A DNA stretch of 64,000 nt from Triadica sebifera (taxonomy: Eukaryota; Streptophyta; Magnoliopsida; Malpighiales; Euphorbiaceae): positions 26,944,192-27,008,191 of the forward strand of contig CM042911.1 of assembly GCA_023653625.1 (NCBI GenBank), written 5' to 3'. The notes under the pieces are model-generated. The model saw nothing but the letters and a program-made list of their open reading frames with translations, did not search any database and was not told the DNA's origin. Each line of letters begins with the position of its first letter. Positions within the stretch are counted from its first letter, which is position 1. Of this stretch, positions 56,551-64,000 are shown piece after piece. The position numbers and the translations under genes were made by a program.

Positions 56551-57272
56551 CCTAAGACTCCTAATATGTTTTATACCTTATTTTGGCGAAAAAGTACTAA
56601 GATTAACATCACTTTTTGTTATATCAAAGTTGCTCAAAACAGTTCTCGAGGGTTCTCATTTAATTTCTCTAAAATATAACCCAAACCACACTTCACTCAT
56701 CACCAATTGTCTTGCCTTTAGTTCCATTTCAATTTTTTCCAAATTACCTTAACCAAGGCAGTCCCTCCTTCCTCCATTAAGGTCATCATTCTTTAGTTTT
56801 TAAGTCAAAAAACCATTAATTAACATCAATTAACATTAATTAAAGGTTTAGCTTCACTTTTCTCCAACTAGTTACCAACTTCAAACCCTAGGTCATTTCT
56901 TTCCAAATAACTCTAATCTACCAATTCCAATCATATATATCATCCTTATGGGTCTCAAGTGGAAGAAAAAATGTTGAATTTAAGGAGAAGAAACTCACCT
57001 CAAAGGCCTTCCAAAGCTGGCCAAAATTCCCCTTAATTTTCCTTCTTTTTCCCTTATTTCTTTCTTCCTTTACCCTTTAATTTATTGGTTTTTCCCTCTC
57101 TAAAATTATTTTCTCCATTTTTTTAATGTCTGAATTGAAGTAAAAATGGAGGCTTAGGTGGGCGGCAACAAAGGAGAGGAAAAAGAATAAGATGAGTTGA
57201 TGTTTTTTGTGGAAGAATGTAGAATTCCACAATTTTTTGACTAATAATTTAAAGGGATATATAATGATTACC
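56551..57272 (-). repeat. Relic F-like LTR, part 3
   Basis: Resembles 44660-45380 of the F1 LTR (CTCCTAATATGTTTTA, GAAGAATGTAGAATT) at clearly lower identity. It ends at the TRIM. No coding. Confidence 0.7.
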
Positions 57273-57592
57273 TAATGCTTCCCACATCGGTTGCGGAGGA
57301 ACTCCTGGACTAGTTTATAAGGCTGGATACAAACCTTTCCCTTTGAGTGCGCTTTTGGGGTGAAGTTAGGAGTCCACATTCTTATCATTTGGTATCAGAG
57401 CCAGCCCTATACACTGTATCCCTTCGGGTTACGACAGATTGCCGACCGAGGCAGTCGGGGTCTTAAGGGGGTGGGGATGATGCATTCCACATTGGTTGCG
57501 GAGGAACTCCTGGACTGGTTTATAAGGCTGGGTTCAAGCCTTCTCCTTTGAGCGCGCTTTGTTGGCAAAGTTAGGAGTCCACATTCTTATCA
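57273..57592 (+). mobile_element. TRIM: miniature LTR retrotransposon, 320 bp
   Basis: Two direct terminal repeats of 115 bp (57273-57387 and 57478-57592; about 16 differences by eye) starting T(G/A)ATGC and ending TTATCA. PBS TGGTATCAGAGCC at 57390-57402, a 62-bp spacer, and PPT AAGGGGGTGGGGA at 57465-57477. No coding capacity. No clear 5-bp duplication (TTACC left, CATTA right). This is the layout of TRIM elements, which move with proteins of other retrotransposons. Confidence 0.9.
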
Positions 57593-57969
57593 CATTAGGA
57601 GGAAATGGTTCTAATTTTCATTCCATATTGTCTAATTTCTTGTGCTCTTAAGTTTTTATTCTTTTAATTCTGTCCTTTTTTCTTCTAATTACATTAGTTA
57701 AGTCTAATTTGAATCCTTTAAAATTAACAAAAATACACATCTCTGCATGTGTATAGATATGTATTGATTTTTTTTCACATCAGTTTGCTTCTAGACCAAT
57801 TCATTCTTAGTAGGTTTCATTGCTAATTCTTAGCATATAACACTTGCATATTGTTTGGTTTTGTTTTCTTACTTGTAATTTTGAGATTCAAATTTTGAGT
57901 AGTAAGAGGCAAGAGAGGTGAGCTTAAAAGAGGGTAAAAGAGGGTAGTAAGAGGCAAGAGAGGTGAGAT
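57593..57969 (+). other. C2 leader, non-coding
   Basis: T-rich, ending in two copies of GTAAGAGGCAAGAGAGGTGAG around a GGGTAAAAGAGGG motif (about 57899-57970). It resembles the end of the A2 leader (36950-37020, AGCGGTAAAAGGCAGGAGTGG). No reading frame. Confidence 0.55.
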
Positions 57970-58880
57970 TATGTGTCAACTGATGTTGTTCAATCTTACA
58001 TTCAAATATTGGAGGTAAATATTGGCAAAATTGTAGACAATATGGAGAGACAAAATCAAAAAATTGAAAATTTGAGGCAGCAAAGCATCTTCGACATAAG
58101 AAGATCAATAGAGGGGTCTCGACCTCAAGGCATTAGGAGGTTTCAATCTCATGAAGAAAAAGGTTATTTTGAACATTATGATTATGATAGACCAAGAAGA
58201 GAAAGATAGAAAGATGAAGAATCTTCAGTAAATACCTTTCAAAAGGAAATGGACAAGATGTGTGCTAGGATTGATAGGTAGGGGCATGAAGAGAAAGAGA
58301 ATGAAATGAAGAATCCATATCTAAGAAGGTGTGAAATTCAAATTTCAAATTTTCATTATGAATTTGATTTTGTTCCCAAGTGTAAAATGGTGGTTGAAGG
58401 TAAGAATCAAATTCATGAGGATATTAATGATGGTCATACTAGTGAAGTTGAAATTGTAGGTGAGAGTATTGATTCTATTTCACTAGAAGAAGTTAATGGT
58501 GTTAGCGTTTTTGAGAGCATTGCAATTGAAAGTAAAAACATAGTTCGAGATAAATTTGTAGCTAATGATAGTGAATCCATGGAGGTAAGTGATGAACATG
58601 AATTGGATGAGCTTGAGAGAGTAAAGGTGAGTGAGATTAAGATGAAAGAAGGGGTTATTTATGGAGAAGCTAAATAGAGAATTGAGAGAGATGTGGTTTT
58701 GAGGGATAAAACTAGTAGTAATGAGCAAAGAGGGAAAATAGTGAATTTATGTGAAAAAGAGAGAGAGGTGAAAAGTGAGTTTTTTACAAACAATTTTAAT
58801 TATCCTTTGCTTCGTGTTGTACATTTTTCTTTTGATGTAGGCAAAGATTCAAGGACGAATCTTCTTGAGGAAAGGGGGAA
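57970..58880 (+). pseudogene. C2 gag N-terminus plus unknown internal ORF
   Basis: 57973-58209 reads ILEVNIGKIVDNMERQNQKI, a coiled-coil-like gag start comparable with A2 gag, then SRPQGIRRFQSHEEKGY. After stops near 58209 and 58279 a 123-residue frame (58306-58677) has YEFDFVPKCKMV, SEVEIVGESIDSISLEEVNG and a charged tail. A last piece (58693-58971) ends KDSRTNLLEERGND at the PPT and runs into the LTR. No protease, RT or integrase is present. I do not recognise the central product. Confidence 0.6.
58867..58880 (+). other. C2 polypurine tract
   Basis: GAGGAAAGGGGGAA before the LTR start TGATGTATGC, identical to C1. Confidence 0.8.
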
Positions 58881-59695
58881 TGATGTATGCATGGGAACCA
58901 TAAATAAAGGATATAAACGACATTCTTTTGTCAATGGAGTGGAGCAACCTTATCTTATTGAAATAAACTGAAAAGGAGTTCAAAAGCTTAATCAAATGGT
59001 CCAAATCAATGTAGGGTGTATTCTAAGTCATTGGAGACAGCATTGGAGCTATAAAAGTAATATTGGGCCTAAAATCCATAATCAAGCTTATGGGCTAATA
59101 TTACACAAAGGCAAGCCTAAGGTGAAGATAAAAGGAGTTTTTCAAGAAGATTAAATTCAAATGGGCTAAACAAGGTAAAATCCATAAACCTTGAAGATTA
59201 CAAGTCATGTGCAACTCATGTGGTAGGAGTCATATGCCAAACATGTGCCATCCATGTGCAAGATATCATGTGTCAACCATGTGCTCAAGATCATGTGCCA
59301 TGCATGTGCCTACTTATGGAATTTGGTCTTAACTTGTAATTGGGCTTAATTATGTACGTGGGATGATTATTTTAATTATCATAAACTTTTAATTAGTGTT
59401 AGGCATGTGGCCCAAAGGATATGAAGCCTAGCCCACCAATTGTCTTATTTTAGAAGGAGTTAATTAATGTCCTAATTCAAGTAGGACTCTACTTTTTAGA
59501 ATTTTAGTAGAATATAACTGTACTTTTAGGAGTTGAGTTAGAATAGGACTTAGTTATCCTTTATCTTAGAGGATTCAAAGATTTAGGGCTATAAATACTC
59601 ATTTAGGCTTCTTTTACAAAACATGAATGAATGAATAAAAATGAATTTGACTATTTTTCTTTAAAGTGAGGTAGATTTGCATCTCTTTTTTACAT
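58881..59695 (+). repeat. C2 3' LTR, truncated at 3' end
   Basis: About 815 bp from TGATGTATGCATGG to the TTTGCATCTC region; the last 130-180 bp are missing. A TATAAATA box is near 59591. Confidence 0.8.
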
Positions 59696-59704
59696 TTATG
59701 AATC

Positions 59705-60154
59705 CTCTAAGGTAATTTATTTCTTTGGCCCACATGTCTATCACTAATTAAAGCCTAAGGTAATTTAAATTAGGTATCCCACATACATAATTAAGTCCAA
59801 TTACAAGTTAAGCCCAAATCCCATAAGTAGGCATATGTGTGACACTTGATTTGCACATGACTTGTAATCTTTAATTTTATGGACTTTGCCTTGTTTAGCC
59901 CATTGGACTAGTCCATGCAAGGTGGTTCTTCACACATCCCAAGATAAGTAATGGGCTTTGGGTCTTCAATCAACTCCATCTCCTTTGTCATGCATGCATC
60001 TTTTGTGATCTCCTTAGTGACTAAGCTTTGAACATAACCTTGCATTGCTTGCCTTAGTTTGTTAGCCCTTAATCTTGTGATCACACCACTTGGCATGACT
60101 AGTGCATCATTCTCCTTCTATGAAGATTGACTTATATGTCCTTGATCTACATCA
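59705..60154 (-). repeat. B2 3' LTR, truncated
   Basis: First 450 bp of a B LTR on the minus strand, starting TGATGTAGATC at 60154. It encodes the B tail motif (MPSGVITRLRANKLRQAM, 60096-59908). It meets the truncated C2 LTR in opposite orientation at about 59700. Confidence 0.8.
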
Positions 60155-60917
60155 TTCCCCCCTCCTCAAAAGGATTCGTCCTCGAATCTACTCTTCCTAC
60201 ATTGTCAAGAGGAGTAAGGTTAGAAATATTGAATGATGCAGAAACATCATACTCACTAGGAAGTTCTATCTTGTAAGCATTATCATTGATCATTTCAAGT
60301 ACGCAAAATGGGTCATCTCCTCTATGATCAAGTTTATTTTTCCTATGGTGAGAAAATCTCTCTTTTCTCATATGCACCCACACCCAATCGCCTAGTTCAA
60401 ACACCATTTTTCTACACTCCTTGTTAGATTGTCGTGCATATGACTCATTCTTCTTCTCCAATAGCTGTTTTACTTTCTCATGCATAGCTTTCACAAAATC
60501 TGCCTTTTTCTTACCATCCAAATTAGTTAACTCATTAAAAGGCAAAGACATTATATCCAATGGAGTTAATGGATTAAAACCATACACAAGTTCAAAAGGT
60601 GAAAAACCAGTAGAAGAATGTATGCATCTATTATAAGCAAACTCAACCAATGGCAAACAATTTTCCCATGATTTTAAATTTCTACCCATAAAAGCACACA
60701 ATAAAGCACCTAAAGTCCTATTGACGACTTCGGTTTGTCCATCAGTTTGTGGATGATAAGTAGTAGAAAATATCAATTTAGTACCAAGTTTATCCCACAA
60801 AATATGCCAAAAGTGACTAAGGAATTTAGCGACTTATCAGAAACAATAGATTTAGGAATACCATGCAAACGCACTACCTCTCTAAAGAACAAGTCAGCTA
60901 TATTTGTTGCATCATTT
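60147..60917 (-). pseudogene. pol: B2 integrase core end and C-terminus
   Basis: 217 residues open from 60800: HPQTDGQTEVVNRTLGALL with the third catalytic Glu, ENCLPLVEFAYNR, DWVWVHMRKERF, DDPF and EYDVSASFN, ending NPFEEGGMM with the stop inside the LTR start. To the right, 60801-60917 is broken by a deletion around the SDRD site. Confidence 0.85.
60155..60167 (-). other. B2 polypurine tract
   Basis: Minus strand GAGGAGGGGGGAA, identical to B3. Confidence 0.8.
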
Positions 60918-60922
60918 GTTTT

Positions 60923-61806
60923 TGATGTAGATCAAGGACATATAAGTCAATCTTCACAAAAGGAGAATGATGCACTAGTCATGCCAAGTGGTGCTATCAC
61001 AAAATCAAGAGCTAACAAACTAAGGCAAGCAATGCAAGACTATTTTCAAGGCTTGGTCACTAAGGAGATCACAAAAGATGCATGCCTAACAAAGGAGATG
61101 GAGTTGATTGAAGACCCAAGGCCCATTACTTATCTTAGGGTGTGTGAAGAACCATCTTGCATGGACTAGTCCAATGGGCTAAACAAGGCAAAGTCCATAA
61201 AATTAAAGATTACAAGTCATGTGCCAACGATGTGCCTACTTATGTGATTTGGGGCTTAACTTGTAATTGGGCTTAATTATGTATGTGGGCTACCTAATTT
61301 AAATTACCTTAGACTTTAATTAGTGATAGATATGTGGGCCAAAGAAATAAAGCCCAACCCACCACTTGTCTTATTTTGGAAGGATTTAATTAGTGTCCTA
61401 ATTCAAGTAGGACTCTACTTTTTAGAATATGAGTTAGAATATGACTGTAATTTTAGGAGTTGAGTTAGAATATGATTTAGTTATCCTTTACCATAAAGGA
61501 TTCAAAGACTTAGGGCTATAAATACTCATCTAGGCTTCTTGTACATGACATGAATGAATAAAAACGAATTGAGTGTTTTTCTTTAAAGTGAGGCATATTT
61601 GCATCTCTTTATTACCTTTAGGAATTAGTTACTTATCAAGTGATATTGCTTGTGGCGTGGCTATTCTTGATAAACCATATAATCTTGGTTCTTTGCTACA
61701 TTGGTTAGCTTTGAGTCGGATTCAATCTATGATCACCATAGCTTAAGGTTTGTTTACCTTGTCTTGTTGAGGGGTTTCAAGGCACGGTCTTTGGGGTTCC
61801 GCATCA
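60923..61806 (+). repeat. Solo LTR of family B, TSD GTTTT
   Basis: 884 bp, TGATGTAGATC to CCGCATCA, plus orientation, perfect duplications GTTTT (60918-60922 and 61807-61811). It lies in the B2 integrase, opposite to its host. It encodes the tail motif (MPSGAITKSRANKLRQAM) and has a TATAAATA box at 61517-61524. It is the best full-length model of a B LTR here. Confidence 0.95.
61517..61524 (+). promoter_or_regulatory. TATA box in solo B LTR
   Basis: TATAAATA after GGGC, at the same relative position as in the C LTRs. Confidence 0.6.
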
Positions 61807-61811
61807 GTTTT

Positions 61812-62512
61812 ATCACAAGCAATATAATGAGTCATTTTACTGAATCTATCAACTACAACAAATATATTATCTTTACCTCTCCTAGTCTTAGGAAATTCCA
61901 ATACAAAATCTATTGAAATATCAATCCAAGGTGCAATAGGAATAGGTAAAAGTGTATACAATCCATGAGGCATAACTTTTGATTTTGATTGGTTACATGC
62001 AACACACTTAGCACAAATTCTTTCAACATCCTTATGCATATGTGGCCAATAAAAGTGTTCATGCAACATATCCAAAGTCTTATTAATACCAAAATTCCCC
62101 ATCAAACCCCCACTATGAGCTTCATGCACAAGTAGCTCCCTTAATGAACATATAGGCACACAAAGTTTACCATCCCTAAATAAATATCCATCATGCCTAT
62201 AAAATTTCTAAAAAGCAGCTTGTTCACATGCATCATACACATTACCAAAAACAAGATCAGTGGCATAAAGTTCTTTAATTTGTTCAAACCCCAACAATTT
62301 ACAACTTAAAGTATAAATTAAAGTATATCTTCTTGAAAGTGCATCATCCACCACATTATCTTTACCTTGCTTATATTTTATCACATAGGAAATGTCTCAA
62401 TAAATTCCACCCAATTACCATGCCGCCTATTGAGTTTCATTTGTCCCTTCAAATGCTTTAAGGACTCTTGATCAATATGTATGACAAACTTTTTAGGAAG
62501 AAGACAATGTTG
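61812..62512 (-). pseudogene. pol: B2 integrase N-terminus and RNase H end
   Basis: 62159-61812 has MPICSLRELLVHEAHSGGLMG, HEHFYWPHMHKDVERICAKCVACNQSKSK (HHCC) and DFVLEFPKTRRGKDNIFVVVDRFSKM with the first catalytic Asp. The open frame to 61743 continues into the solo LTR. 62160-62512 holds the broken RNase H end (FYRHDGYLF, HSDQESLKHLKG-like codons). Confidence 0.8.
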
Positions 62513-63384
62513 TCACATGTCCAAAGCTCTCACTAAAGCATATAATTCCCTATCATAGGTGGAATAATTCAATTGAGCTCCATGCAACTTCTCACTAAAG
62601 TATGCTATTAGTCGCCCCTCCTGCATTAAAACAACTCCTATGCCAACTCCTGAGGCAGCACATTCAAGCTCAAAAGTTTTGTTAAAATTAGGCAAGGACA
62701 AAATAGGTGCACTACATAATTATCCTTAAGCAAATTAAATGTCTTTTCCTGTGATTCAGTCCACTTAAATTTAACATCCTTTTTAACTAACTCATTTAAA
62801 GGTGCTGCAATGGAACTAAAATCTTTAACAAACCTTCTATAAAAAATAGCCAAGCCACGAAAACTCCTAACCTCACTAAAATTAGTAGGCATTGGCCAAT
62901 CTTTAATAGCTTTCATTTTTTCCTCATCTACCTCAATTCATTTAGCTTTAACAACAAATCCAAGAAATACAAGTTTTTCACTAGCAAACGTGCACTTTTT
63001 TAAGTTGGCATACAATTTCTCTTTTCTCAATACTTTTAATACAATCCTAACATGTATAATATGATTGTCAAAATATTTGATGTATATAAGTATATCATCA
63101 AAATAAACCACAACAAACTTACCAATATGTTGTCTCAAAACATGATTCATAAGTCTCATGAAAGGCATTATCAACCACTCATATAAACCTTATTTAGTTT
63201 TAAATGCAGTTTTCCATTCATCTCCTACTTTCATCCTAACTTGAAAATAACCACTTTTAAGATCAATTTTGGAAAAGTAACATGCCCCACATAATTCATC
63301 AAGCATATCATCAAGTCTAGGAATATGATGCCTATAGTTTACTATTATTTTATTAATGGCACGAAATCCACACACATCCTCCAA
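62513..63384 (-). pseudogene. pol: B2 RT and RNase H
   Basis: Pieces 63384-63190 (AINKIIVNYRHHIPRLDDML, SKIDLKSGYFQVRMKVGDE), 63174-62938 (YFDDILIY, catalytic site kept), 62916-62638 (FYRRFVKDFSSIAAPLNELV) and 62701-62513 (GVVLMQEGRLIAYFSEKL, TYDRELYALVRAL). A 9-codon in-frame deletion joins MPF to MRLMNH, removing the GLTNAPSTF segment, and several stops and shifts occur. Confidence 0.85.
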
Positions 63385-64000
63385 GATCCATCCTTTTTAG
63401 GCACTAACAAAACAAAATGACATATGGACTCAAGCTTTCCTTCACGTGCTCCTTCTCTAAAAGCTCTTCAACTTGTCTTTATATCTCATTTGTCTCCTCA
63501 GGATTGTTTCTATAGGCTGGTCTATTTGGTATGGCAGCCCTGGGAACAAAAGTCAATTTGATGTTCAATATCTCTTAATGGAGGGAGGCCTTTAGGAATC
63601 TCTTCGGGGAAGACATCCTCAAATTCCTGCAACAAAGACACAAAAACACTAGACAAACAAGGGTCAAGTCAGTCAAAATTAAAAGATTCTCCTTGTACCT
63701 AAGTACAATAAGGCTCCTTTGTGCATTAAAAGCACCTCACAAGTCTTTCTCCCTTGCATACAAGCTTACTTTTTTTTCTCTATTCACAATCTCACCCTTA
63801 CTTTTCTCTCTTGCTCCATCAGTCACCATTGGGCCTTTATTTGTATTTCTTTCATTTTTATCATTCAAGGTCTCTCTTCTCTCAATTCTTTTACTTGAAC
63901 TTGCCTCACTACCTGAATTCCCTATAATAGATTTTTGGATTTTCATTTGGTCTTCATATACTTCCAATGGAGATAAAGGTACAAGAATGTAATTTTGGTT
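63385..64000 (-). pseudogene. pol: B2 protease-RT linker and RT start
   Basis: The frame 63967-63737 (MEVYEDQMKIQKSIIGN, Lys/Glu-rich, KVSLYAREKDL) matches the B1 linker. Between 63385 and 63736 lie degenerate codons for the conserved LLQEFEDVFPEE and GLPPLRDIEH-type region, with stops. The element continues past 64000. Confidence 0.75.

Larger units (their letters stand above)
57593..59695 (+). mobile_element. C2: pol-less CRM-like element
   Basis: Leader, gag-like start, unknown coding part, PPT and most of the 3' LTR on the plus strand. The 5' LTR is absent (the TRIM lies there) and the 3' LTR is cut at about 59695 by the B2 LTR. Same layout as C1. Confidence 0.75.
59705..64000 (-). mobile_element. 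B2: CRM-like gypsy element, runs off window
   Basis: Minus strand: truncated 3' LTR, PPT, integrase, solo B LTR (plus), RNase H, RT and the protease-RT linker at the window edge. The internal sequence is closest to B1. Confidence 0.9.

Noticed and set aside
57390..57402. tRNA gene fragment at the PBS sites
   Set aside because: Only 12-13 bases complementary to the tRNA 3' end, in PBS position; no cloverleaf around them.
57273..57592. Cassandra-type TRIM carrying a 5S rRNA promoter
   Set aside because: No 5S-like internal control sequence could be seen in the 115-bp repeats.

Overview
This window is flowering-plant nuclear DNA, most likely from a eudicot, made almost entirely of nested LTR retrotransposons. 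I see no host gene, rRNA, tRNA or CRISPR array. The evidence is repeated gag/pol remnants with plant Ty3/gypsy motifs, primer-binding sites (PBS) matching initiator Met-tRNA (TGGTATCAGAGC), purine tracts (PPT), TG...CA long terminal repeats (LTRs) and many 5-bp target-site duplications (TSDs). Dense nesting, many solo LTRs and C-to-T type stop codons suggest old, methylated, perhaps pericentromeric heterochromatin. The species cannot be named from the sequence.

I use letters for families. A and B are autonomous chromovirus-like gypsy families whose LTRs start TGATG and end CATCA and whose pol runs into the 3' LTR, as in the CRM (centromeric) clade. C is a pol-less relative whose LTR shares its 3' part with B. 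D, E and F are Tekay/Del-like gypsy families with LTRs of about 2.7-3.0 kb starting TGTAA. There is also a TRIM (miniature terminal-repeat element) and two possible Ty1/copia fragments.

Layout: 1-5341, A1 (gag-pol and 3' LTR, 5' end outside the window). 5342-7154, unassigned DNA, a copia RNase H relic and a D LTR end with microsatellites. 7155-26902, B1 on the minus strand, split by a solo A LTR (8900-9737) and by E1 (10477-25607). E1 is itself split by D1 (16625-24855), which carries a further solo D LTR (18279-20973). 26903-34338, B and C LTR debris with C1, several solo LTRs and the B3 end. 34339-35207, TRIM fragment, A-LTR fragment and a relic F-like LTR. 35208-42627, A2, complete with both LTRs but broken reading frames. 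42715-56550, F1 on the minus strand with two 3022-bp LTRs, the left one holding a solo D LTR. 56551-57592, rest of the relic LTR and a complete 320-bp TRIM. 57593-59695, C2 (pol-less). 59705-64000, B2 on the minus strand with a solo B LTR, running off the window.

No element here looks fully functional: every gag-pol has stops, frameshifts or deletions, although A1 keeps an intact 900-residue RT-RNase H-integrase frame. The most notable points are the pol-LTR overlap with a conserved terminal motif in A and B, the pol-less C family with two parallel copies, an A-LTR/TRIM chimera joined exactly at the primer-binding site, an intron-like 91-bp GT..AG insert in F1 pol, and short tandem hairpin repeats inside the LTRs of three Tekay-like families.
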